Below, one piece after another: positions 1 through 8,640 of a DNA stretch of 37,125 nt (the stretch's first letter is position 1; each line of letters starts with the position of its first letter). Under the pieces are notes generated by a model. The model did not search any database. It had not been told where the DNA came from and saw only the letters and a program-made list of their open reading frames with translations. The position numbers and the translations under genes were made by a program. The DNA lies in contig DS999531.1 of assembly GCA_000158135.1 (NCBI GenBank), positions 1,034,684-1,071,808 of the forward strand. Direction: 5' to 3'. This DNA is from Rhodobacteraceae bacterium KLH11. GTDB taxonomy: Bacteria > Pseudomonadota > Alphaproteobacteria > Rhodobacterales > Rhodobacteraceae.

Positions 1-13
1 CCAACCAGAGGAG

Positions 14-31
14 ACGTCTCGTCAGAGACGT
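14..31. other. Hairpin downstream of the sulfotransferase gene
   Basis: A perfect 7-bp inverted repeat (ACGTCTC, loop GTCA, GAGACGT) lies about 34 nt beyond the stop codon of the minus-strand sulfotransferase gene. No T-run follows on either strand, so it is at best a weak or factor-assisted terminator or a 3'-end stabilising hairpin. What lies further left is outside the window. Confidence 0.3.
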
Positions 32-64
32 TGACGATGGGCGGGAGTCCCTGCTGCGCTGATA

Positions 65-883
65 TCAGTCACCCAGTTTGGCGTGAATCTCATCCAGATC
101 GATTTCTTCTGTCGGCATCTTGTTGGCCGGATTTTCGAAATCATATTTGAACAGCTCGAAATCCTGTTTGTAGATTTCATAAACCAGATGCATGGACAGA
201 TCGTCAAAGTAATCCTCGACCGGATGCGCGCGTTTGGGTCCGTGGCCTTCGGATTCGTTGAAACGCGGGATCTGGGACAGGGCTACAGCGTGCGTGGTGT
301 CGAGATGATCCAGCACGCCCTGCATGCCATCATTGAATTTCTCGGTCCAGAAAATCCGGTCATAGCGACCACCATTTGCAATCAGGGTCGAGACATGCCC
401 TGACATAGCCGACCAATGAATATCCGGATCCATGGGACGCCGCCAACGGATCGTGTCACGCGCAAACAAAAGAAAACGACGAAAACTCGCGATCTGATCG
501 AACTCTCCCTTGCCGTCCTCACCGCCAACTTCGATGCCATAATTGTAAATCAGCGTCGGAACCAGATTGCCGCGATAGCGTTTGCCGTTTCGTTGAATGC
601 CGCAAATCTTGTCAAAGAACGAGCTGAGAATGCGAGTATAGGGGTTGCGCACGCAGGTGAACGTATAGGACCCGTGTGATTGCACATTTCTGGCAATCGG
701 GTCCTGACTGGCACCAAAGGCCCATTTATGCATCCCGTCTTTGGCGTCGTGAATATCACCGTCAAAGAACTGGCCATGATCCGAATAATACATGATCTGC
801 CCGATGGTCGAGCAGGCGCATTTCGGCACGACGCGGTAGACCATGCTCTGGCTTTCGGTCATCCATGTTCCGGGAAAACCCAT
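65..883 (-). CDS. Sulfotransferase family protein (PAPS-dependent, Sulfotransfer_2-like)
   Basis: A 272-residue protein that probably transfers sulfate from PAPS to a carbohydrate or other acceptor. Two family signatures are visible. A 5'-phosphosulfate-binding stretch lies near residues 18-28 (VVPKCACSTIG, resembling the PK-x-ACT motif of carbohydrate sulfotransferases). A 3'-phosphate-binding stretch lies near residues 76-90 (CVRNPYTRILSSFF). There is no signal peptide, so it is probably cytoplasmic, as is usual in bacteria. The start is supported by a strong AGGAGG eight bases upstream. It diverges from a Core-2-type glycosyltransferase across 140 bp, which suggests both decorate a surface or exported glycan. 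The acceptor cannot be inferred. The family call is fairly safe; the role in polysaccharide is inference from one neighbour. Confidence 0.85.
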   Translation of the reverse strand: MGFPGTWMTESQSMVYRVVPKCACSTIGQIMYYSDHGQFFDGDIHDAKDGMHKWAFGASQDPIARNVQSHGSYTFTCVRNPYTRILSSFFDKICGIQRNGKRYRGNLVPTLIYNYGIEVGGEDGKGEFDQIASFRRFLLFARDTIRWRRPMDPDIHWSAMSGHVSTLIANGGRYDRIFWTEKFNDGMQGVLDHLDTTHAVALSQIPRFNESEGHGPKRAHPVEDYFDDLSMHLVYEIYKQDFELFKYDFENPANKMPTEEIDLDEIHAKLGD

Positions 884-1023
884 CTGTTGCGCCTCCTTGG
901 CCGGATATCAGCGTGATACTCGGATCGTATTGGCTCAAAGAACCAAAAATATTCTGTTTATTCAATCGCTCATCCTCAGTATCACGGTTGCGAACAGCAA
1001 AAACGGGGAATTCCGAAACGCAA

Positions 1024-2601
1024 ATGGCAAAGATTGCCTATATCCTGCTATGTCACAAAGACCCTGACGCGATCATCGCGCAGGCCGAGCAGTTGACGAC
1101 AACAGGCGATTGCATGGCGATTCATTTCGACGCCCGCGCTGATGAGGCCAATTATGCCCGGATACGCAACGCGCTGAAAAGCAACCCAAACGTCACATTT
1201 GCAAAGAAGCGAGTAAAATGCGGCTGGGGCGAATGGTCATTGGTTCAGGCTACGCTGCATGCGCTGCAAGCCGCTGCAGAAGCATTTCCAAGGGCCACGC
1301 ATTTCTACATGCTCTCTGGTGATTGCATGGCGATCAAAACCGCCGAATATGCACATAATTTCCTTGATGAGCGTGATGCGGATTTCATCGAAAGCCATGA
1401 TTTCTTTGAAAGCGACTGGATCAAGACCGGTATGAAAGAAGACCGGCTGATCTTTCGCCACTATTTCAACGAACGCAATCAGTCACGCCTGTTCTACGCC
1501 GCCTACGAGATGCAGAAACGGTTGCGCCTGACCCGCGATATTCCTGCCGATCTTCAGATCATGATCGGCAGCCAATGGTGGTGCCTGCGTCGCCGCACGG
1601 TTGAGATGATACTGGATTTCCTGCGCCAACGCCGCGATGTCATTCGGTTTTTCTCGACCACCTGGATACCGGACGAGACGTTCTTTCAGACCCTTGTGCG
1701 CCACCTGATCCCGAAACAGGAGATCGAAAACCGAACACTCACATTCCTGATGTTCTCTGACTACGGCATGCCGGTCACGTTCTACAATGATCACTATGAC
1801 ATGCTACTGGGGCAGGATTATCTGTTCGCCCGCAAAATCAGCCCCGAAGCGCATGAGTTGAAAGAGCGTCTGGGCCAGCTTTATGCCAGCGAAGGTGTTG
1901 CGTTCCCGATCTCGGACGAAGGGCGCAACCTGTACCATTTCCTCACCGGGCGCGGTCGGGTGGGGCGGCGTTTTGCCCGGCGCTTCTGGGAGGCCAGCAA
2001 TACGCTTGGCCCTGAACGGCAGATTTTTCTGGTCGTTTGCAAGAAATGGCATGTCGCCAAGCGGCTGGTTGATCAGATCGCCTCGGAAACCAGCATTCCA
2101 TGCGTTGAATACATCTATGACGAGCAGGACACACCGCTTCCTGATTTGGGAGGGATCGAGACCACGCTGACCAAACGATCCCGCCACCGGCGCGCGGTGG
2201 CGCGCATGCTGTTCGACCATTTTGACAATGACAAGCTGGTCTTGTGCCTTGATCCCGCCAATCTGGAGGTGATTCAGGATTTCTGTGCCGATCAGGCCCA
2301 TACCCGCGTGCTGGAAATCGAATGTGAGTATTCCGACGATTATCTGACCGGTCATGCGCAGCGGGTTGGTCTGGCGGGTCAGAGCAGCCCGACCGAGGCA
2401 ATTGCACGGCTGTTGCCAACGCTACGCAATGCGCTGGCTTACGAATCGGAACTGATCCGCGATACCAAAACCGATGGCTCGTTTTACCTGCGCCAGACGG
2501 CGGATCAGTCGGAAAATGAAACCGCAATTGCAGAGTTTCTCGGGATCAGCGCAGACAAGGCCAAAGCCGTGATGCAGCTGGATTATCTGTTCATTGACTG
2601 A
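1024..2601 (+). CDS. Core-2/I-branching beta-1,6-N-acetylglucosaminyltransferase family protein with extra C-terminal domain
   Basis: A 525-residue putative glycosyltransferase (GT14-like). The N-terminal half (about 1-300) carries the family's recognisable pieces: a beta-strand start (MAKIAYILLCHKDP), FDARAD near 35-40, LSGDCMAI at 97-104, GSQWWCLRR at 182-190 and WIPDETFFQ at 214-222. The C-terminal half (about 300-525) begins with a second alpha/beta-looking segment (QIFLVVCKKWHVAKRL) and matches the extension that roseobacters carry on this family (DUF5928-like, from memory). The reading frame is open upstream to 865, but the ATG at 1024 begins the family-like sequence, although its ribosome site is weak. 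No signal peptide or membrane segment is seen. The sugar donor and acceptor are unknown; the adjacent divergent sulfotransferase suggests a shared glycan product. Confidence 0.82.
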   Translation: MAKIAYILLCHKDPDAIIAQAEQLTTTGDCMAIHFDARADEANYARIRNALKSNPNVTFAKKRVKCGWGEWSLVQATLHALQAAAEAFPRATHFYMLSGDCMAIKTAEYAHNFLDERDADFIESHDFFESDWIKTGMKEDRLIFRHYFNERNQSRLFYAAYEMQKRLRLTRDIPADLQIMIGSQWWCLRRRTVEMILDFLRQRRDVIRFFSTTWIPDETFFQTLVRHLIPKQEIENRTLTFLMFSDYGMPVTFYNDHYDMLLGQDYLFARKISPEAHELKERLGQLYASEGVAFPISDEGRNLYHFLTGRGRVGRRFARRFWEASNTLGPERQIFLVVCKKWHVAKRLVDQIASETSIPCVEYIYDEQDTPLPDLGGIETTLTKRSRHRRAVARMLFDHFDNDKLVLCLDPANLEVIQDFCADQAHTRVLEIECEYSDDYLTGHAQRVGLAGQSSPTEAIARLLPTLRNALAYESELIRDTKTDGSFYLRQTADQSENETAIAEFLGISADKAKAVMQLDYLFID

Positions 2602-2610
2602 GGCATCTTT

Positions 2611-2645
2611 GGTGGCGGGCAGCGCTGTAACAGGCCGCCCGCACC
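2611..2645. terminator. Possible bidirectional terminator between convergent genes
   Basis: An interrupted GC-rich inverted repeat (GGT-G-GCGGGC pairing with GCCCGC-ACC, with a possible inner CTG/CAG pair) fills the 50-bp gap between the stop codons of the glycosyltransferase (plus strand) and the aldehyde dehydrogenase (minus strand). Its position between converging genes fits a two-way terminator, but the T-tracts are short on both sides. Confidence 0.45.
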
Positions 2646-2651
2646 GTTTGA

Positions 2652-4163
<1,512 letters not shown>

Positions 4164-4166
4164 CTC

Positions 4167-5273
4167 TCAGGCCGCCTTGTTCTGTTCAGTCACATCACCG
4201 GCGCGATAGAGCCGGCCAAATTCGGTGTTCAGGAAATCCGCCAGCTTCACCTGCTCTTGCCGGACAAAGCCTTTCGATGGCAAAACCCCCGTCCGCATCA
4301 GATCAACAACGCCCAGCACGCCCGCTGCGGTGGTGATCTGGATTGCGCTCCAGACCTGTCCGTCGATGGTGCGGGCGAAGGATTTATTGATCAGGGACTT
4401 TTCGCGCAGCGTGCCATCAACCATCCCTTTCGCCGTGCAATAGACCAGAACCACATCCTGATCGGTGCGCGGCAGGGCGGTTTCGAATATCTCTTTCAAC
4501 AGATCGCGGCGGCGTTCCAGGCCCAGATCATGCAATAGCAGGCTCAGGATATCGCGATGCCCGGGATATCGGATCGACCGGTAAGACACCGCTCGCGCTT
4601 TGCCGTCCAGCGTTTCCGGCAAGGTGCCCAGACCGCCCGACGTATTGAAGCACTCGTATTCAACCCCGTCATGGCCGATCAGCTCGTAATCCTCCAGCGG
4701 CGCAGTCTTGACGCGCTCGCCATTCACGATGGCATCGCAGGGGTTGCAATACTCGTTGATCAATCCATCCGTTGACCAGGTAAGATTGTATTTCAACGCA
4801 TTGGTCGGGTAGAGCGGCAAAGCCCCGACCCGCATATGCAGGCTGTCAATCTCATCAAATTCCGCTGCCAGCGCCGCACCTGCGATACCAACAAATCCGG
4901 GTGCCAGCCCGCATTGCGGCATGAAAGCCGTATTGCTGTTTTGCGCCAACTCGCGCACGGCATTGGTCGCTGCGACATCTTCGGTCAAGTCAAAGTAATG
5001 CGCGCCAGCCGCTTTGGCCGCGCTCGCAATCGCCGGAGTTAGAAAGAACGGAGCCGCCGAGATCACCGCATCAAAACCCGCCAGCCCCTGCGTCAGACTG
5101 GTGGCATCACGCGCATCAATCTGACGGGTTGCAACACCGCGCTTTTTAAAGCCGGATAAAGCCGCAAGATCATGATCAGCAACCGTCACCGCATAGTGGG
5201 TAGATGTCTTTAACAGGGCCGCAATCATCTGACCGATCTTGCCCGCCCCTACGACGCAAACATTCCAGCTCAC
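4167..5273 (-). CDS. Lysine 6-dehydrogenase / saccharopine dehydrogenase-like oxidoreductase
   Basis: A 368-residue NAD(P)-dependent dehydrogenase of the saccharopine dehydrogenase family. The N-terminal Rossmann motif is VVGAGKIG near residues 5-12. Further blocks shared with known L-lysine 6-dehydrogenases include [15 protein letters not shown] and RSIRYPGH. That enzyme oxidatively deaminates the epsilon-amino group of lysine to allysine/piperidine-6-carboxylate, exactly the substrate of the enzyme encoded next. I chose the GTG at 5273 because GGAGG sits six to seven bases upstream; the longer ATG at 5315 would place a non-homologous tail before the Rossmann fold. First gene of a two-gene operon. 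A glutamate-forming saccharopine dehydrogenase role is the main alternative, but no lysine-ketoglutarate reductase is in the window. Confidence 0.8.
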   Translation of the reverse strand: MSWNVCVVGAGKIGQMIAALLKTSTHYAVTVADHDLAALSGFKKRGVATRQIDARDATSLTQGLAGFDAVISAAPFFLTPAIASAAKAAGAHYFDLTEDVAATNAVRELAQNSNTAFMPQCGLAPGFVGIAGAALAAEFDEIDSLHMRVGALPLYPTNALKYNLTWSTDGLINEYCNPCDAIVNGERVKTAPLEDYELIGHDGVEYECFNTSGGLGTLPETLDGKARAVSYRSIRYPGHRDILSLLLHDLGLERRRDLLKEIFETALPRTDQDVVLVYCTAKGMVDGTLREKSLINKSFARTIDGQVWSAIQITTAAGVLGVVDLMRTGVLPSKGFVRQEQVKLADFLNTEFGRLYRAGDVTEQNKAA

Positions 5274-5604
5274 AACATACCTCCATACTTTGTTTCTTAT
5301 GAGTATGGTGTGCAATTTGTCCGGTATGCAGGGTAATTCTTGACAAAATCGCCTTATATTTCGTCATTACGTCGCATCATACCACCATAATGACGGAACC
5401 GGATAGATCACGTTGTACACGAGCGCACAGAGCATGCGGACGAAAACCCCTGCAAAGAAAGAACGGCTGTGAACGCGGCTATCGACCGAAGCGAAACCAG
5501 ACAATGAACCTGTTACTCAGGGTGAGGCCCCATGAGATATGAGGTGTCGGTTTTACTGGATGCGAATACCGGAACCAGCCCAGTGTGCAGATTTTTGTTT
5601 CACA
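5274..5604. promoter_or_regulatory. 331-bp gene-free region upstream of the lysine operon
   Basis: Non-coding region between the start of the lysine dehydrogenase-like gene and the end of the unknown gene at 5605, both on the minus strand. It must hold the lysine operon promoter. The clearest element is an 8-bp inverted repeat, CGTCATTA (5362-5369) and TAATGACG (5388-5395), with an 18-bp spacer, about 90-120 bp upstream of the GTG start and next to AT-rich DNA. A 26-codon reading frame (from 5532) looks like chance. I see no convincing terminator for the unknown gene and no sigma-70 boxes I would defend. Confidence 0.45.
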
Positions 5605-6507
5605 TCAGATAGCCTGCCACTTTTTGTAGGTATCGACCGCCAGTGCAGTGTCGATCACGAACATCGCAACCGCAGCCACCATTGCGACCATCGACAACCA
5701 GAATGACCCGCTGGCCGAGGCCAGTGCCAGTGTCATGCCGCCCACGCAGGTAGCAATCGCGGCAGCCTTTTCCAGCCCGCTCATGTCGGTCAGAACGATC
5801 CCGGCAAGCTTGGTGAACCCAACCGATGCCTTGGCCACGCCCAGCATCGCCTTCATCTGGGCCAGATCACCGCCCGCCTTACCGGCCTTGGCAATGGCAC
5901 CCGCATGGCGGGTGATCGGTCTGCTGCATTTGACGGCAATACCTGCCCCGGCCTTGGTCACCGTTTTGCTGCCCAGCGCCTGATAGACGCCCAGCGCGGC
6001 CATCGCCATGGTGATGATGTCGGCAAAAGCCTTGGCTGCAGCCCCGATAAAGGTATTCAGCGCAGCCTTTTTGTTCTTCTTTTTGCTGGACCCCAGCGGC
6101 GCGCCCAAAAGCGGCGTATCGCCCTGCATCAGGATCAGGCTGTCCGCCGTTTCTTCGATTGTAAAGGGCGCGTCATCGATTGGAACCGTTGCAGCGTCAG
6201 CTTCGGAAATCGGATCCGGCGACAGGAAACGCGCCTTGATCTGGGCTTGCTGATCGTCGGGAAGCGACCGGATCTCGGCCCCTTCGTCAGAGGCGTAAAG
6301 CTCTTCCCACGCGCTCTCCATGATGGCGGCAACCTCTGCCTCGCTCGGCTCGGCCGCGGGGGCAGCAGCCATCAGCGGCATATCAGGCGTTTCATCGATA
6401 TCGACATCTTCAAGCGCATCGTCGGGAAGGTTGTCGAGCATCTCGACAAAAGACTCGTCAAACACATCAGGGTTGAATGAGATGCCGGAGGCGGAATGGA
6501 GCTTCAT
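5605..6507 (-). CDS. Hypothetical protein with acidic N-terminal half and Ala/Gly-rich hydrophobic C-terminal half
   Basis: A 300-residue protein I do not recognise. Residues 1-139 are strongly acidic (many Asp/Glu, Pro- and Ala-rich in places) and lack a signal peptide. A lysine cluster (SKKKNKK, 141-147) follows. The rest is Ala/Gly-rich and hydrophobic or amphipathic, with membrane-capable stretches near 151-178 and 246-290, a basic stretch around 192-215, and two cysteines (194 and 254). The start has a good ribosome site (GAAGG eight bases upstream). It is monocistronic: the BCCT gene upstream ends in its own terminator. The layout would suit a membrane-inserting or secreted protein with a soluble leader-like domain, but no exporter or immunity-like partner is adjacent. 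No function is assigned. Confidence 0.75.
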   Translation of the reverse strand: MKLHSASGISFNPDVFDESFVEMLDNLPDDALEDVDIDETPDMPLMAAAPAAEPSEAEVAAIMESAWEELYASDEGAEIRSLPDDQQAQIKARFLSPDPISEADAATVPIDDAPFTIEETADSLILMQGDTPLLGAPLGSSKKKNKKAALNTFIGAAAKAFADIITMAMAALGVYQALGSKTVTKAGAGIAVKCSRPITRHAGAIAKAGKAGGDLAQMKAMLGVAKASVGFTKLAGIVLTDMSGLEKAAAIATCVGGMTLALASASGSFWLSMVAMVAAVAMFVIDTALAVDTYKKWQAI

Positions 6508-6592
6508 GGGAATACCTTCACTGAATTCTGAAACAATGGTTGGGCAGAATAGATAAGTTTTGAAAACTCTCTGTGGCGTACATCACATATGG

Positions 6593-6618
6593 AAACGCCC
6601 GCCTGAGGGCGGGCGTTT
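6593..6618 (-). terminator. Rho-independent terminator of the BCCT transporter gene
   Basis: A perfect 11-bp stem (AAACGCCCGCC / GGCGGGCGTTT) with loop TGAG (plus-strand sequence) begins 20 bases after the transporter's stop codon. The T-rich end is short (three Ts) but the stem is very strong. It separates the transporter from the unknown gene that follows on the same strand. Confidence 0.8.
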
Positions 6619-6637
6619 CAGGTTCAAGGGGCACGCC

Positions 6638-8239
6638 CTACATTTTGGCCTTCTCTGATTTCAGTGCCAGCCACAGGCAATAGCACATGATCAGAACCAC
6701 CAGCGTGAACGGGATACCCGTTGACACCGCCGCACCCTGCAGGGCCGAAAGACCCCCGCCCAGCAACAAGGCAATCGCCACCAGACCTTCCAGTGTGCAC
6801 CAGAACACCCGCTGTACCACCGGCGCGTCCATCTTGCCGCCTGCCGTAATCGTGTCGATCACCAACGAGCCTGAATCGGACGAGGTGACAAAGAACACCA
6901 CGATCAGGACCAGCGCGATGGGTGCGATGATGCTGTAAAGCGGAAGCTCTTTGAGGAAGCCGAACAGCGCGCCCTCGGGGGCGTAGCTGTCGATCACTGT
7001 GGCGCGAACACCTTCTGCGCCGCCCGCGTTCAGCATATCGATGGCAGCACCGCCAAAGGTCGACATCCAGAGCGCACACACCGCCGTGGGGGCAAGCAGC
7101 GCGCAGATTACAAACTCACGCACTGTGCGGCCCTTGGAGATACGGGCAATGAACATGCCCACGAAAGGCGACCACGCGATCCACCAGGCCCAGTAGAAGG
7201 TTGTCCAGCCGTGGAAGTAACTGGTGTCTTCGCGTCCAAATGGATTTGACAACGCAGGCAGGTGGAGCACGTAATCTACCATCACGTTGAAGTACCGTGC
7301 GATGGCTGTGCCGACACCGGTGACGACGATCACAAAGATGAACAGGCCAACGGCCATGATCATGTTGATCTCGCTCAGCCGTTTGACGCCCGCATCCATA
7401 CCCATCAGAACCGAGCCCAGCGCGATCAGGGTGATACCGATGATCAGCAGAACGGTAACGGTAGGGCTGGGTTCGATGCCAAAGACCTCATAGAGACCTG
7501 CCGCAACTTGTTGCGCGCCCAATCCCAGCGATGTGGTCAGGCCAAACAGCGTGGCGAAAACCGCCAGAGTGTCGATGATATGACCCCACCACCCCCAGAC
7601 GCGTTCACCAAGGATCGGGTAGAACGCCGAACGCAGGGTCAATGGCAGGCCGAGGTTATAGCTGAAGATCGCAAGGCTGAGCCCCACAGCCGCATAGACC
7701 GCCCAGCCTTCAAGACCCCAGTGATGAATAGTGCCGACGATACCGGCATATTCATTGCCCGGCACCGCAATATCAATGCCCAGTGGCGCCGCGTTGCCGC
7801 CCTCGGCAAAGTTGTAGTAGACCGGCTCCATCACGCCAAAAAACAGCAGACCGATACCAATACCGGCGGCGAACATCATCGCGATCCAACCGGCGTAGGA
7901 ATAGTCAGGCTTGGCATCCTTTCCGCCAATCCGAACCTTGCCGACGGGCAGGATAATCAGGACCAGACAGAACAGGGTGATGGCATCCACGGAAAGGACG
8001 AGGAACCAATCAAACGTGCTGGTGAGCCAGGGTCGTAGCCAGCCAAAAAGTGCGGCGGCTCCTTCCTGATTTGCAAGCGCGATCAGAACAAACGCAAAAA
8101 TCAGGATGCTTGAGATCAAAAAGACCGGGTTGTGGATATCCAGACCGAAGGGCCGGACATTATCCTGCCCCAGCTCATATTCGGTCTCAAAATCATAGAT
8201 CCGCGGATCGGGATCCAGCATTTTCTTGGTTTGCGCCAT
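6638..8239 (-). CDS. BCCT family transporter (betaine/choline/carnitine type)
   Basis: A 533-residue, 12-helix inner-membrane secondary transporter for a quaternary-amine or similar zwitterionic solute. Family hallmarks are the glycine-rich segment GIGIGLLFFGVMEP in the first third and the tryptophan-rich segment FYWAWWIAWSPFVG with following ARISKGRTVREF, plus GMDAGVKRLSEIN. The Gly-containing motif is the form found in ion-coupled members such as BetP, rather than the methionine form of the CaiT exchanger. I chose MAQTKK at 8239, preceded by GGGCGGA, over an ATG 12 codons upstream. The cytoplasmic tails are short, so it is less likely to be an osmosensor of the BetP kind. The substrate is unknown. 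A terminator follows the gene. Confidence 0.92.
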   Translation of the reverse strand: MAQTKKMLDPDPRIYDFETEYELGQDNVRPFGLDIHNPVFLISSILIFAFVLIALANQEGAAALFGWLRPWLTSTFDWFLVLSVDAITLFCLVLIILPVGKVRIGGKDAKPDYSYAGWIAMMFAAGIGIGLLFFGVMEPVYYNFAEGGNAAPLGIDIAVPGNEYAGIVGTIHHWGLEGWAVYAAVGLSLAIFSYNLGLPLTLRSAFYPILGERVWGWWGHIIDTLAVFATLFGLTTSLGLGAQQVAAGLYEVFGIEPSPTVTVLLIIGITLIALGSVLMGMDAGVKRLSEINMIMAVGLFIFVIVVTGVGTAIARYFNVMVDYVLHLPALSNPFGREDTSYFHGWTTFYWAWWIAWSPFVGMFIARISKGRTVREFVICALLAPTAVCALWMSTFGGAAIDMLNAGGAEGVRATVIDSYAPEGALFGFLKELPLYSIIAPIALVLIVVFFVTSSDSGSLVIDTITAGGKMDAPVVQRVFWCTLEGLVAIALLLGGGLSALQGAAVSTGIPFTLVVLIMCYCLWLALKSEKAKM

Positions 8240-8570
8240 TCGTCCGCCCTTCTGTTCGCTACGTGCAAACGCCAAGGTATTCGACCAGCGGGCAGAGACG
8301 TATTTATTTCCCTTGGCGTATTTCCATCTTTCCGACCGCAGGTTTGGTGACGGCAGACTACATGCGAAAGATTATTTCACAAAGAATATTCGAATAAGTG
8401 TAATATTTCGTGCCCCGCAAAGGATCAGGGGGTCTGCCGGGTCTGATCACCCCGATCAGCTACAAATGCGCGACGGTTTCACTTTTCTTTGAGCCCAATC
8501 TGCTGTATGCGCGCGATATCTGAGACGTTGTGCCCTGACCCTGGCACTCGAACGGAAGATAAATGGGGTC
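8240..8570. promoter_or_regulatory. Divergent promoter region between the BCCT transporter and pnp
   Basis: About 330 bp without a gene, between the minus-strand transporter and the pnp leader. It contains an AT-rich core with an imperfect inverted repeat (roughly 8365-8380 against 8398-8410, CGAAA...CAC / GTG...TTTCG) and a short hairpin CTGATC-ACCCC-GATCAG at 8443-8459. Both promoters should lie here. I cannot assign -35 and -10 boxes with confidence, and I see no tRNA or recognisable small RNA. Confidence 0.4.
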
Positions 8571-8625
8571 GGCGGCAATGGGGCCGCCATGCAAACCGGA
8601 GACCCGCAGGGGCGGGAGTGCTCCG
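8571..8625 (+). promoter_or_regulatory. Structured 5' leader of pnp: two adjacent stem-loops
   Basis: Two hairpins sit just before the pnp start. The first is GGCGGC / GCCGCC (8571-8576 with 8583-8588). The second is a two-tier stem, CGGAG / CTCCG (8597-8601 with 8621-8625) enclosing CCCGC / GCGGG (8603-8607 with 8612-8616). It ends about 15 bases before the ATG, just ahead of the AGGA ribosome site. In E. coli the pnp leader folds into a stem that RNase III cuts and PNPase then uses to repress its own translation. An equivalent role here is inferred from position and fold only. Confidence 0.5.
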
Positions 8626-8640
8626 TTCTAGGATACGCAT

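Noticed and set aside
1804..2527. Two long minus-strand frames within the glycosyltransferase gene
   Set aside because: Antisense to a gene with clear family motifs; no ribosome sites and biased composition.
5532..5612. 26-codon plus-strand frame in the gap upstream of the lysine operon
   Set aside because: No clear ribosome site, overlaps the end of the opposing gene and encodes nothing recognisable.
8276..8640. Possible tRNA or small RNA gene in the BCCT-pnp gap
   Set aside because: Short hairpins only; no cloverleaf, no T-loop consensus and no terminator that would end a separate small RNA.
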